Positions 35,479 to 43,971 of a DNA stretch of 64,000 bases are shown here, piece by piece; position 1 is the stretch's first letter, and the number at the start of each line of letters is the position of its first letter. The notes beneath the pieces were generated by a model. That model did not search any database, had not been told where the DNA came from, and saw only the letters and a list, made by a program, of their open reading frames with translations. Where the stretch lies: positions 62,001-126,000 of the forward strand of contig NZ_JAAAMT010000001.1 of the NCBI RefSeq assembly GCF_009905435.1, given 5' to 3'. Made by a program: the position numbers and the translations under genes. This DNA comes from Pseudomonas sp. R5(2019) (GTDB lineage Bacteria; Pseudomonadota; Gammaproteobacteria; Pseudomonadales; Pseudomonadaceae).

Positions 35479-35925
35479 ATGGCTATGTCCGAAACTGGTA
35501 AGTACCTTCAATCTAGGTTGATCAGGGAACTCATGTGTGAACACCCGGAAGCCTATAAGAAAGTAGTGCATGGTGAAATGACGCTGAAGCAGGCAGGGAA
35601 ATTTTCGAAGTATTACTCTGCACCCGAGCATCCGAAGGCCGGCAAAGATAAAGACAACGAACTTCAGTACCATCCCTTTGCCAATCTATTTCCGATGATG
35701 GAGGGTGAACAGTACGAAGCGCTTAAAGCTGATATCGCAGCTAATGGTGTACGCGAACCAGTCCTTCTGTATGGAAATGGAGATAAAGGTGGAATTCTCG
35801 AAGGCCGCGCTCGGTCTAAAGCCGCCACCGAACTGGATGTGCCTTGCCATTACGAGTATTTCCACGGCACTCAGGAAGAAGCACTCGAATATGTGTACAA
35901 GCAAAAAAACGGGGGTGGTGTATGA
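35479..35925 (+). CDS. ParB-N domain protein 1 of a tandem pair
   Basis: A 148-residue protein from ATG 35479, 3 bp after the previous stop. The second half has a ParB/Srx-like fold: YHPFANLFPMMEGEQYEALK, IAANGVREPVLLYGNG, ILEGRARSKAATELDVPC. It lacks the downstream helix-turn-helix of true ParB and ends KNGGGV. Its stop overlaps the start of the second ParB-like gene. The A+T content here is higher than in the chromosome around it. Probably involved in element maintenance or regulation. Confidence 0.72.
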   Translation: MAMSETGKYLQSRLIRELMCEHPEAYKKVVHGEMTLKQAGKFSKYYSAPEHPKAGKDKDNELQYHPFANLFPMMEGEQYEALKADIAANGVREPVLLYGNGDKGGILEGRARSKAATELDVPCHYEYFHGTQEEALEYVYKQKNGGGV

Positions 35926-36845
35926 GTGTTGAATATGAGTTTCACACCCTTGCCATGCTTTTTCCAAAGATCGTAGGTGAGCGGTTCGAGAGTCTTGTAG
36001 CCAGTATAAAAGCGAACGGTGTGCGCATTCCAATCGTTATCTATCAAGGCAAGATTCTCGATGGTGTCAATCGGTATCTCGCCACGAAAGAGCTTGGCGT
36101 GGAATGCCCGACTCAGGTCTACGAGGGTGATGATCCGCTGACCTACGTAGCGGACCTCAATCTGCAACAGCGCGACCTGACGTATGACGAGCGGAAGAAG
36201 ATTGCGGCGGCGATGACCAACCTCGGCCACGGGTCCAACCAGCACAAGGCCAAAGTGGAACCGCCAGTTGGCGGTTCCTCGGAAGAAGTCGCGCCTGTAT
36301 CCGCGAAGGCAGCCGCAACCAAGATGCATGTAAGCCAGCGTTCCGTAGAGAGGGAGAGAGCTAAACAGAAAGCGGAAGCTTCACCAGAAGTCAATAAGTC
36401 AGTGGAAGCAGGCACCATGTCGCTACGTGCAGCGGTGAATACCCTGAAGCCTGATACGAGGAAAGATGTTCTGGCTGATGTAATTGCAAGGCGGGCAAAA
36501 AAGGATATGCGTACGGATGTATATAAAGCCTTGAAGCGTACCTACGATACCATGCTTAAGGACTTTACCGCTTTGCAGATGGAACGCGATAGTTTGTTGG
36601 CCGAGAAGGCCAAGCATAAGGATGCGCTGCGTGAAGTGGTAGCTGAAAACATGCAGCTTAAAGAAAAGGTTAAAGCCTCTACTCTAATGATCGAGCAGCT
36701 TAGAAGACGACTTGAGGTGAAGATAGATCATCAACTGATCGATGAGCTTAACCGTAAACTTGCAGAGCAAGCTGCCGAAATCGAAAAGCTGACTAAGTGC
36801 GCAGCCGCAAAAGCCGAACTGATCGGTGAGGGGGCGCAGTCATGA
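35922..36845 (+). CDS. ParB-like protein 2 with C-terminal coiled coil
   Basis: A 307-residue protein from ATG 35922 (ATGA overlap). A ParB-N domain covers residues 1-95 (FHTLAMLFPKIVGERFESLV, ANGVRIPIVIYQGKILDGVN), then a helix-turn-helix region (KAAATKMHVSQRSVERERAK) and a long coiled coil (about 200-300; EKAKHKDALREVVAENMQLK). Together with the shorter upstream gene it forms a duplicated ParB-N pair. It may bind partition or replication sites of the element. An AACCGCCA/TGGCGGTT palindrome lies within the gene (36259-36276). Confidence 0.75.
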   Translation: MSVEYEFHTLAMLFPKIVGERFESLVASIKANGVRIPIVIYQGKILDGVNRYLATKELGVECPTQVYEGDDPLTYVADLNLQQRDLTYDERKKIAAAMTNLGHGSNQHKAKVEPPVGGSSEEVAPVSAKAAATKMHVSQRSVERERAKQKAEASPEVNKSVEAGTMSLRAAVNTLKPDTRKDVLADVIARRAKKDMRTDVYKALKRTYDTMLKDFTALQMERDSLLAEKAKHKDALREVVAENMQLKEKVKASTLMIEQLRRRLEVKIDHQLIDELNRKLAEQAAEIEKLTKCAAAKAELIGEGAQS

Positions 36846-38875
36846 CTGCAAAAGAAAAGCCCCCGGTCGCTGTCACGACGCAAGGGGCAGAGGGAGCAAC
36901 ACGATGCACCTCTGATCCTAGTCCTGAACTCGATAGCGGGCAAGCAATCAACAATGCGCTGTTTCTCGCTGCCCTCTTCCATCCCGGCGACACTTGCTGG
37001 ACCACCCGCTTTCGGGAGAATCCCGGCGATGCTTCGGGGGCGTGTTGGGGTGGGCAATCCTGTCAGCCGGAACAGGCCGTGGATGCCCCCGAGATGAACG
37101 CCTATTTCAGCGTGGCAAGCTTCAAGGCCGGTTCAAGCAAGCGGGCTTACGCCAACTTCGCCCACCTCTCCGTGCTGGTACTCGACGATGTACAGGACTG
37201 CCCGCTTGACCCCACTTGGCGGTTGCGCACTTCACCTGGAAAGGTACAGGTCGGCTATCGCCTGAGCGAGCCAGTGGGTGATCTTGGAATTGCCAAGCGG
37301 CTGCATGAGCGGCTGGCGCAGGCTGGGCATATCCCCTTGGATCGCAACGGCAACAATCCCGTGCGCTACGTCCGACTGCCGGTGGGGGTGAATAGCAAAC
37401 ACGACCCACCGTACAGCTGTCGGCTCGAAGTGTTCCAGCCCGACACCAGCTACAGCCTGAGCGAGTTGATCGCGGGCTTGGCCTTGGACGCCGCCTATAT
37501 CCTGCATGGCCCTGCAAAAGCGGCCCCGAGTGCTACCTTCGGCGGGACTATCCCCGAGGGTGCCCGCAATGCCAGCCTGACCAGCCTTGCCGGGACCATG
37601 CGGCGCCGGGGTATGGGTCAGGAGAGCATAGTGGCAGCCCTGTTGATCGAGAACGCCAGCCGCTGCCTGCCGCCTTTACCCGAAAGGGACGTCACCACCA
37701 TCGCCCGGTCCATCACCCAATATCACCCGGCGGATGTTCCGGGCGATCCCCGGCCCAGTGTGTTTCTCGGACCCGAGCGGGGGCGCTGCTCTGCGCTGCT
37801 GAGCATGCCCGAGGAACATGAATTCATCGTCGAAGGCGTGCTTCCGGTATGCAACGGCGTGATGGTGGCGCCGGGTGGGGTGGGCAAGACCACGCTAACC
37901 ATCTATGAGGCGATCTGCCTCGCCCTCGGGCGCGATGTGTACAAGCGCAAGGTACTGCGTCCGGGCGCGACGCTGTTCGTTACCGGTGAGGACGAACGCA
38001 AGGATTATGAATACCGGCTGTACTGGTTGATGAAGGCCATGAATCTGACCCCCACCCAGCGCAAGATCGTCACCGCTTCGATTTTCTTCGAGGATGTATC
38101 GGATCGGATTGTCCGGCTGGCCGAACTCGATGCCAGTGGCAACATCGTCATGACTTCGCATGTGGACGAACTGTGCAGGCTGTACGCGGGGGAAGGACTG
38201 GCCATGGTCAACATCGACCCGCTGGTGTATTTCAGCCCCGGCGAACGACTGGTCAACGATGCCGAAGCGGCCATGTGCCAAGTGGCCAAGCGCTTATCCC
38301 GTGAACTGGGCGCCCACGTTCGACTGATCCACCACACCGGCAAGATCGTGGCGCGGGAAGCGATTACCGATCAATACGCGGGACGTGGTGGCAGTTCCCT
38401 CGCGGACGGCTCAAGGCAGTTCATGCAGATTGCCGTAGGCCCCAATAAGGAATGGTTGGTGCCAGCGGCGGCTGACCCCCTTGTCGTGCAGGGCTATGAG
38501 GCGCTGCGCATACACTTTCACAAGGTCAGCTATGCGGAAAAACCTAAAGTCCCCGTCTGGTTGCTGCGCTCTGGCTGGGGCTTTAAAGAGTTCAATGGCA
38601 CCAAGTCGGATGAGTGCCTGACCCAGCAAAGGGATATGGCCCGCCTGTGCGGATACCTCGCAGGCAAGCTTCGGGAAGGTATTCATTACTCGTCCTCTTC
38701 GCTGGAGGAAGCCAAGGAGAGCCTCGACCTGACGATCCGGCGCCTGCGGCAACTGGTAAACGAAGGCTTGCAACACGGAGAGCTGATTTTGCTTGATCTA
38801 CCCACTGAGTTGAAAAGGGGCAGTTTCCAGCAATATCTGGCGCCAGCGCCGCAAAAAACCAGTGGGGATCAGTGA
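36842..38875 (+). CDS. Primase-helicase fusion (RepB-like primase plus AAA_25 RepA-type ATPase)
   Basis: A 677-residue protein whose ATG overlaps the previous stop. The N-terminal half fits the RepB-like archaeo-eukaryotic primase fold (LSVLVLDDVQDC, SPGKVQVGYRLSEP, NPVRYVRLPVGVNSK). The C-terminal half is a RecA-like helicase of the RepA family: Walker A APGGVGKTTLTIYEA near residue 343, FVTGEDERKDYEYRLYWLMK, Walker B-like MVNIDPLVYF and SSLADGSRQFMQIAVG. This is the usual replication module of plasmids and self-replicating islands. Direct repeats follow immediately, consistent with an origin. Confidence 0.85.
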   Translation: MTAKEKPPVAVTTQGAEGATRCTSDPSPELDSGQAINNALFLAALFHPGDTCWTTRFRENPGDASGACWGGQSCQPEQAVDAPEMNAYFSVASFKAGSSKRAYANFAHLSVLVLDDVQDCPLDPTWRLRTSPGKVQVGYRLSEPVGDLGIAKRLHERLAQAGHIPLDRNGNNPVRYVRLPVGVNSKHDPPYSCRLEVFQPDTSYSLSELIAGLALDAAYILHGPAKAAPSATFGGTIPEGARNASLTSLAGTMRRRGMGQESIVAALLIENASRCLPPLPERDVTTIARSITQYHPADVPGDPRPSVFLGPERGRCSALLSMPEEHEFIVEGVLPVCNGVMVAPGGVGKTTLTIYEAICLALGRDVYKRKVLRPGATLFVTGEDERKDYEYRLYWLMKAMNLTPTQRKIVTASIFFEDVSDRIVRLAELDASGNIVMTSHVDELCRLYAGEGLAMVNIDPLVYFSPGERLVNDAEAAMCQVAKRLSRELGAHVRLIHHTGKIVAREAITDQYAGRGGSSLADGSRQFMQIAVGPNKEWLVPAAADPLVVQGYEALRIHFHKVSYAEKPKVPVWLLRSGWGFKEFNGTKSDECLTQQRDMARLCGYLAGKLREGIHYSSSSLEEAKESLDLTIRRLRQLVNEGLQHGELILLDLPTELKRGSFQQYLAPAPQKTSGDQ

Positions 38876-38897
38876 GAGGTTTTCGGTCCTGCCAATC

Positions 38898-39078
38898 TGT
38901 CGGAGTAGTGTCGGAGTAAAGGCGGGCCGGGGGTAAAAAAAGGGCCAAATCGGGCGCCTCTACTACTCCGACACACTATAGGAGGGAGGGTGTCGGGGTA
39001 GTAACCCGACGCCCACCCACCCACTCCGACGGATTACTGTCGGATTGCTGTCGGAGTAGTGTCGGAGTGTCGGAGAAG
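38898..39078 (+). repeat. Iteron-like repeats, candidate replication origin of the element
   Basis: The unit TGTCGGAGTAG occurs at 38898 and 38909, as TGTCGGGGTAG near 38991, as TGTCGGATTGC at 39038, and again at 39049, 39060 and 39068, the last cluster with 11, 11 and 8 bp steps. Inverted copies lie near 38963 and 39023. Placement right after the primase-helicase gene fits an iteron origin. No A+T-rich melting region is obvious. Confidence 0.7.
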
Positions 39079-39135
39079 GCCAATTGATATCACTGCACCA
39101 TGGCGATCTCTGGCCACCCGTAGGAGGTAACGAAG

Positions 39136-39423
39136 ATGAAACCGAAATTGCTGGTCCACGGCAGCTACGCCCGGACGATCAGTTCGCCTGAAGAGGTCGA
39201 AAGGCTGTTGCTGGCGGGCTGGTTGTTGGCCGCGCCCAAGCCTCGGACCAAGGACGCTCGACGAATGCGTGAACTCAACAGCAGGCGTCGTGCCGAAGGC
39301 TGGACCACCAGAACCCTGTGGTTCAGTCCCGAGCAACTGGCAGCTATCAAGGCCGCACTGCTACCCGGTGAAACCTACGCTGAATTAGTTGTCCGATTGG
39401 TCAGGAAAAACTCTTTGTTGTGA
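39136..39423 (+). CDS. Small hypothetical protein of the element
   Basis: A 95-residue protein with a strong AGGAGGT site at 39122. The N-terminal half is GSYARTISSPEEVERLLLAGWLL; the C-terminal half (RTLWFSPEQLAAIKAALLPG, then TYAELVVRLVRKN) has a beta-strand then two helices, which could be a ribbon-helix-helix. Position next to the iterons suggests a replication or copy-number role. Not recognised as a known family. Confidence 0.6.
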   Translation: MKPKLLVHGSYARTISSPEEVERLLLAGWLLAAPKPRTKDARRMRELNSRRRAEGWTTRTLWFSPEQLAAIKAALLPGETYAELVVRLVRKNSLL

Positions 39424-39616
39424 TGAAAACCCATATAGCAAACATACAAATAGAAAATCTACAGATTACCGATCAGACGGCCCGAACGGCTCTATGGTGC
39501 GCCGGGTAGACCCATTGGGTCGGCCTAGTTGGGGTAAGAGAAACCGCCAATTGGCGGATCCTCAAAAGCGAGCGGTTTTTGCAGGCGCATCTATAGCCCA
39601 ACAAACGGTCGTTAAA

Positions 39617-39710
39617 TGATACCGGCCTGACAGGCCGTTATCAGGTATCAACAAAACGGCTTGCGGCTTTGGTGATACCGGTTAGACTGATACTAACGAT
39701 TGTTGATACC
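39617..39710 (+). promoter_or_regulatory. Candidate res site of the serine resolvase
   Basis: TGATACC recurs at 39617, inverted at 39644-39650, at 39673, as TGATACT at 39688, and at 39704. The first two make a 34-bp inverted pair, the size of a resolvase subsite. The cluster ends 22 bp before the resolvase start, so it would also be the operator for autoregulation. Confidence 0.65.
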
Positions 39711-39731
39711 AGTCGCAGAGGGGTGAGCATC

Positions 39732-40316
39732 ATGAGCCGTGTATTCGTTTATGCCCGTGTTTCGAGCGAAGACCAGACCACTGACAACCAGGTGCAGGAG
39801 GTACAGGCCGCAGGCTTCGCTGTGGAGCCTCAGCGGGTGATTGCAGAAACGATCTCAGGTAGCACGATGGCTATGGAGCGCCCCGGCTTCCAGAAGCTGG
39901 TAGAGCGCCTGGAGGCTTCAGACGTGCTTATCGTCACCAAGCTCGACCGTTTGGGCAGAAGCGCCATCGACGTCCAGAGCACGGTGAAGACATTGGCTGA
40001 TCGCGGGGTCCGGGTTTACTGTCTGGCATTGGGCGGTGCCGATCTCACCAGTTCGGCAGGCAAGATGACCATGGGTGTCCTCACCGCTGTCGCAGAGTTC
40101 GAACGTGATCTGATCGTAGAGCGGACTCAGGCCGGACTGGCCCGCGCCAAAGCTGAAGGTAAGAAGCTGGGCAGACCCGTAGCCACTGGCACGACTGCGC
40201 AGGTGCAGAAGCTGAAGGCTGAAGGTAAGTCGCAGCGGGAAGTGGTTGCGAGTTCGGGACTGAGCATCGCCACGGTGAAACGTCACTGGAGCCCAGCCCA
40301 TAGGGTACGGTGCTGA
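39732..40316 (+). CDS. Serine recombinase (resolvase/invertase family)
   Basis: A 194-residue protein from ATG 39732. The catalytic domain has YARVSSEDQTTDNQ (nucleophile Ser), VLIVTKLDRLGRSA and GVLTAVAEFERDLIVERTQAG. A C-terminal helix-turn-helix (KSQREVVASSGLSIATVKRH) follows GKKLGRP. Length fits a Tn3-type resolvase. With the TGATACC repeats upstream it probably resolves multimers of the element or inverts a segment. No partner transposase is present. Confidence 0.92.
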   Translation: MSRVFVYARVSSEDQTTDNQVQEVQAAGFAVEPQRVIAETISGSTMAMERPGFQKLVERLEASDVLIVTKLDRLGRSAIDVQSTVKTLADRGVRVYCLALGGADLTSSAGKMTMGVLTAVAEFERDLIVERTQAGLARAKAEGKKLGRPVATGTTAQVQKLKAEGKSQREVVASSGLSIATVKRHWSPAHRVRC

Positions 40317-40357
40317 AACGTCCCCACGCGCGGGCATGTTTTTAGAGGTACACGAGG

Positions 40358-40504
40358 ATGAAACTGACTGAGCAACCCAAACCGCGACTGCTGACGCTGA
40401 TCGACCTGTGGTTCGAGCCATACCGCGACCAGCCCTACCATCCACCCGGTGCGCGAGTCTTCAACGGCACCCGGCAACACAATGCTGGAGGTATACGACT
40501 GTGA
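40358..40504 (+). CDS. Small ORF after the resolvase
   Basis: 48 residues (MKLTEQPKPRLLTLIDLWFE and onward, ending AGGIRL) behind GAGGAT. The stop overlaps the GTG start of the next small frame. Hydrophobic-aromatic centre, no signal peptide. Not recognised. Tight coupling to the next frame, itself behind GGAGGT, is the main support. Confidence 0.45.
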   Translation: MKLTEQPKPRLLTLIDLWFEPYRDQPYHPPGARVFNGTRQHNAGGIRL

Positions 40505-40779
40505 ACGCTACAACCGCACTATCATCCTCACCCTACCAATCCGCACTCAACCGCACAGTGCCCAGTCATTGGCAGCCTCGACTGCGCAGCGATCTTACCG
40601 AGTTGCAGGCATATCAGGCCCTGGCACCAGACCTGGGCGAACTGGAACGCCAGCGCGCTGAACTGGAGCAGTTGCGGGCCGAACTCCAATGGCGCCCTAT
40701 CTTGCCCGGCTGGTGTCGATGCACCAGCCGGGCATTTGCATTTGGTAGAAGCGGTTTGAGCAGCCGAAGCAGCGAGTAG
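40501..40779 (+). CDS. Small helical protein, GTG start
   Basis: 92 residues from GTG 40501 with GGAGGT at 40489-40494. The central part ELQAYQALAPDLGELERQRA, then ELEQLRAELQ, is a likely coiled coil. The 3' part overlaps a 12-bp perfect hairpin (GCCCGGCTGGTG / CACCAGCCGGGC, 40704-40733) that resembles a terminator, so the natural C-terminus may be uncertain. Function unknown. Confidence 0.45.
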   Translation: MNATTALSSSPYQSALNRTVPSHWQPRLRSDLTELQAYQALAPDLGELERQRAELEQLRAELQWRPILPGWCRCTSRAFAFGRSGLSSRSSE

Positions 40780-41285
40780 TTGTCTGGGGACGTGCTCCGT
40801 CCAGAGGCGGGAATCCTGGTCGCGTCGCTGCGCGCTGCGTGTCCCGAAAAACGCTCGTACGTCCCTTGCAACAACAACAACAACAACGATCCAGCGCAAC
40901 ATCATCGCAATCAGGCACCATGGATGCACAGAAGTCTCACCGCGGCCCATGGCCATTTTCAGAACAATTATTAGTCGGAAAAAATCTTGGTAATGGTAGC
41001 GTCGAGTTTTCCTTTTTAGGGATGGCAATCTACGCTCTGGGTAATTTTGATCAGCGCGTGAAAAGGGAGTTGCGAGCGTGGTGCATAAAATCCTTATCCC
41101 CCAACCTCCTGCGTATGCCGCGTCCTAGAGCGACTGAGCGCGACCACTGCGGGATGTTATACACCAAGCCCGCCCGGGGTGTTATGCACCATTTGGTGTC
41201 TATTCATAGTTAGGCCTGTCCCCATATCACCAGCCTTCGTTAATACGTTGAAACAGCTTTGGTCTTACGCACGAAGGAGAAAGCC
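40780..41285. other. Gap without a supported gene
   Basis: About 500 bp of low coding quality. It contains a short CAA repeat near 40868-40886 and a pair of related sequences around GTTATACACCAA (41157) and GTTATGCACCATTTGGTG (41180). The open frames here have no good ribosome sites or recognisable protein features. It holds the promoter of the following lipoprotein gene. Confidence 0.5.
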
Positions 41286-42164
41286 ATGCCCTTAACAAGC
41301 AAATTTGCGCTGCAAGCACTCCAGGCATTCCTGTTCGTCGTGCTCGCTATGGTTTTGGGCGGTTGTGCGATTACGATTGAACGGCCAGCCAACAATGCGA
41401 CGGCTACGTCACCGGCGAGGGCTGTGGTTACTGGTAATGCTTCCTTCACGGGTCTTCGGGTGACGGTTAACGGTACCGACTTCAGCAGCCAGATGGTTGC
41501 GTCGGGGTCAAGACGTGCTCAGGGCGATCTTAGTCTTCCCCTCGGCCTGCACACGATCACTGCCAGTGCCAGGGTATCCTGCTGGTATTGCCCTGGGGGC
41601 AGCACACAGTCGAGTAATACGACGTCCTTTGTCGTCGTTTCCGGCAACACTCGAGTATGCGCCCGCAGCGGCGGCGTTCCTGTTATTACTATCGACCCCA
41701 ATTGGGCCACAGTCGGCCAGCAGCCAGGCCGAAAAATGTTTGGTTATGAGCTGAAGAACGGCAATATATTGCTCATTATTGTCGACGACGCGCCCGGCCT
41801 GTTACGAACCCAAATGCTGGTGGAGGTTGACCTTGATCCTTTCAACGGGGTGACAAAGAGCAAGATGATTGAAGCATGGGGGTTTTGCCAGACCGGTTCC
41901 ATGGTTAATGCCGTCACCGCGGGCATGGCGGGCGGCGTTGGCGTAGGCGTAGTCTGTAGCCCACTGACACCGGCGAACAACTTCCGATCGGGATGCACTA
42001 CGCCCACGCCTCCAATGCTGATTAATCAGGCTACGACAAGCGAGCTATGGCTGCGCAAGCAGGGAACTTTCCGCAACTGGGACTACGCCGAAGCGATCGA
42101 CCAGTCGATCTGGCAAGTCTTCGGTGGTCGCCGCCTCCGATTCATCTGGGTTTCTGGTGGCTAG
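41286..42164 (+). CDS. Lipoprotein of unknown function (element cargo)
   Basis: A 292-residue protein from ATG 41286 behind AAGGAG. Lipobox LGGC near residue 27 after a hydrophobic stretch (AFLFVVLAMVLGGC). The mature N-terminus looks like an Ig-type fold (ASFTGLRVTVNGTDFSSQMV, LPLGLHTITASARVSC). Several cysteines (VSCWYCPGG, RVCARS, GFCQTG, VVCSPL, SGCTTP) may form disulphides. A glycine-rich hydrophobic segment AVTAGMAGGVGVGVV lies near residue 215. No family recognised. Confidence 0.7.
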   Translation: MPLTSKFALQALQAFLFVVLAMVLGGCAITIERPANNATATSPARAVVTGNASFTGLRVTVNGTDFSSQMVASGSRRAQGDLSLPLGLHTITASARVSCWYCPGGSTQSSNTTSFVVVSGNTRVCARSGGVPVITIDPNWATVGQQPGRKMFGYELKNGNILLIIVDDAPGLLRTQMLVEVDLDPFNGVTKSKMIEAWGFCQTGSMVNAVTAGMAGGVGVGVVCSPLTPANNFRSGCTTPTPPMLINQATTSELWLRKQGTFRNWDYAEAIDQSIWQVFGGRRLRFIWVSGG

Positions 42165-42226
42165 CTTTCAACTTGGCCTGTCAGGGAATCGGGGTCAGAT
42201 ATTGCAAAATAGCAATCGTTCAAAGG

Positions 42227-42322
42227 AGACGCTGATTTATTCAGAAGTCCAGTTGAGCCCCCTGATAAACCAAGGCCTGCAGGGCGCTTCGAGCGCGAAA
42301 AACTGAATTAATCAGCGCCTCC
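42227..42322. repeat. Short inverted-repeat element (MITE-like)
   Basis: GGAGACGCTGATTTATTCAG at 42227 is matched by the inverted CTGAATTAATCAGCGCCTCC at 42303-42322, two mismatches in 20. The 96-bp unit has no coding capacity and looks like an IS-derived miniature element or the closed ends of a deleted IS. No clear target duplication was seen. Confidence 0.5.
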
Positions 42323-42457
42323 CTAAGGCTTTACCGAGCGGTGTACTGTTGAAAACATCGTGGATTATTGCAGCGCTTGAGCTTGTAGCGCATTGAGGAG
42401 TCCAAGCTTTGGCGGCTTTTGGCCGATTTCTGCCTATGGCGACAGACCGGTTTGGGT

Positions 42458-42950
42458 CCAGGCTGTGTAAAACTCTCGTAAAAAAATCGAACTACGCGTT
42501 TCTACTTAAATTCTAAAAAAAGATCGGCTGGTGTACAGGCCTGAAATTTACGTAGCGACGAGATTTTCAGGTCATTTTTTTAACCGGTTACTCGGACGCT
42601 GTGGTTGTCACACAGCCTGGGCCGAAAGCCGACCTCGGCGATGACTACGCAAGCTGTGTCTCAATGAAGAGTGTTTGTGAAGCCGCCAAGTTCCCGCAAC
42701 TGATATTCCGACACTGCCTGAAATAGCGACTCTGCCAGCACTCGGAGTCGCTCCACTTCATCGGTAGGATAGCCCGCAGCCTCCGCCTCGTGATAGCTGC
42801 GCATGGCATCGATAGCCTGCTGCATCAACGGCTCACCTGCGTCGATCATTCCCTGTAGCGTCCGTTTCATTGTTGTCACCTCGTGGCAGTGAAATCAGTC
42901 TAGCTGCTTGCTTGCTGAACGTCCGCTATCGACCCAGGCTGTGTGAAAAC
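42458..42950. repeat. Repeated IS-end-like motifs
   Basis: CCAGGCTGTGTAAAAC at 42458, inverted TCACACAGCCTGGG at 42608-42621, and CCCAGGCTGTGTGAAAAC at 42933-42950. The set reads as terminal sequences of one IS family left after deletion. The first and second enclose about 150 bp with no gene; the second and third enclose the small gene at 42661-42870. Confidence 0.5.
42661..42870 (-). CDS. Small acidic hypothetical protein
   Basis: 69 residues from ATG 42870, behind GAGGTGAC. It is wholly helical in appearance: MIDAGEPLMQQAIDAMRSYH, then PTDEVERLRVLAESLFQAVS. No known family. It lies between two inverted IS-end-like motifs and may have been carried by that element. Confidence 0.55.
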   Translation of the reverse strand: MKRTLQGMIDAGEPLMQQAIDAMRSYHEAEAAGYPTDEVERLRVLAESLFQAVSEYQLRELGGFTNTLH

Positions 42951-43010
42951 GCCGGTATCGCCTAGATTTGATGAATCGATGTCAGCGGGGGCTGCGCTTT
43001 TGCGCGGGTC

Positions 43011-43148
43011 ATGGCCGAAGTGCCTAAAGTCGTGATGGCTTTGTGCGAAGTGCCGCCGCATAATTGTGTAAACGTCACAACCGATATGGTAGGTGGGCAG
43101 ATTCGAATTGTGGCTGTTGAGGAATACGAAGAAGAGGTTGCAGAATAA
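43011..43148 (+). CDS. Small ORF coupled to the next gene
   Basis: 45 residues (MAEVPKVVMALCEVPPHNCV, ending EEYEEEVAE) whose TAA overlaps the following ATG (TAATG). The ribosome site is weak. Translational coupling and the acidic, balanced composition make it plausible. Function unknown. Confidence 0.4.
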   Translation: MAEVPKVVMALCEVPPHNCVNVTTDMVGGQIRIVAVEEYEEEVAE

Positions 43149-43735
43149 TGAACGCACCAGGACGTAAAGCCGGATGCGTCAAAACCGGCGGCCGCAAGCG
43201 CGGTACGCTCGATAAAGCCGAGCGCCTGTTAGTAACTGAAATAATGGCTGCTGACATTCTCAAGGTGTACAAGCGTCTCGGCCCGGATTGGCTGTTCAAC
43301 GTCGCCAAGGAACGGCCAGACCTTTTCCTTAATCAGTGTTTGTCGAGATTACTGCCACCGCCTATCAGGGAAGATGCTGATACTGTGCAGTTCAACCAGC
43401 AGGTCAATTTCACAAACCTCGATCATTTCGAGGCTGCGCGGCGGATTGCTTTTGCTCTGAACTTGGGCCTCCACGCACAACGTGAGTTTGAACCTGCCAT
43501 CAAGCACCCGACGCTTCAAGAAAGCTGTCAGGTTCCACGCCCCGACACCGTGCCACTGGTCCAGCCTGAAGTCGTCGAAGACGCTGACCGCGACCGCTGG
43601 GCGCAAGAGTTGAAGTTGACCCCTGAAGAAAGGCGCGACAACGCCGTGGTGCGCGCGACGCATGGTGGCAGCCTTGAGACCTATGCCGGTTCGGCAGCCG
43701 AGCAGGCACTGACGCGTAAGCGGGAGCTGCTGTAG
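43148..43735 (+). CDS. Phage/island-type conserved hypothetical protein
   Basis: 195 residues. The N-terminus is basic (GRKAGCVKTGGRKRGTLDKA) and is followed by a helical region (ILKVYKRLGPDWLFNVAKER, LFLNQCLSRLLPP). The shape is like small terminase-related or other phage packaging proteins, but I cannot assign a family. No other phage structural gene is nearby, so it may be a remnant. Confidence 0.55.
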   Translation: MNAPGRKAGCVKTGGRKRGTLDKAERLLVTEIMAADILKVYKRLGPDWLFNVAKERPDLFLNQCLSRLLPPPIREDADTVQFNQQVNFTNLDHFEAARRIAFALNLGLHAQREFEPAIKHPTLQESCQVPRPDTVPLVQPEVVEDADRDRWAQELKLTPEERRDNAVVRATHGGSLETYAGSAAEQALTRKRELL

Positions 43736-43971
43736 ACCGGCTCACCGGTGTGTAGGTAAGCGCGGGGGCGTCGTTCCGTGAAATCCAGGCGAGTCGCAGG
43801 GCTATGCTGCTGTAGATTTCGCGTAGACGCTGGCTCTGCGAACAGATCCAGTCGCAGTTCGATGAGTTGACCGGTCTGGAGGTCAAGGCCCGGATGGGAG
43901 AATGCCAGGAGGGTTTTCTTCAGGGATAAGGATGACGATCATTGCGATGACTCCCGCCCCCCTGAACAGCT

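Noticed and set aside
40780..41285. Short open frames around the CAA repeat
   Set aside because: No ribosome sites, low-complexity translations and no family; treated as non-coding.
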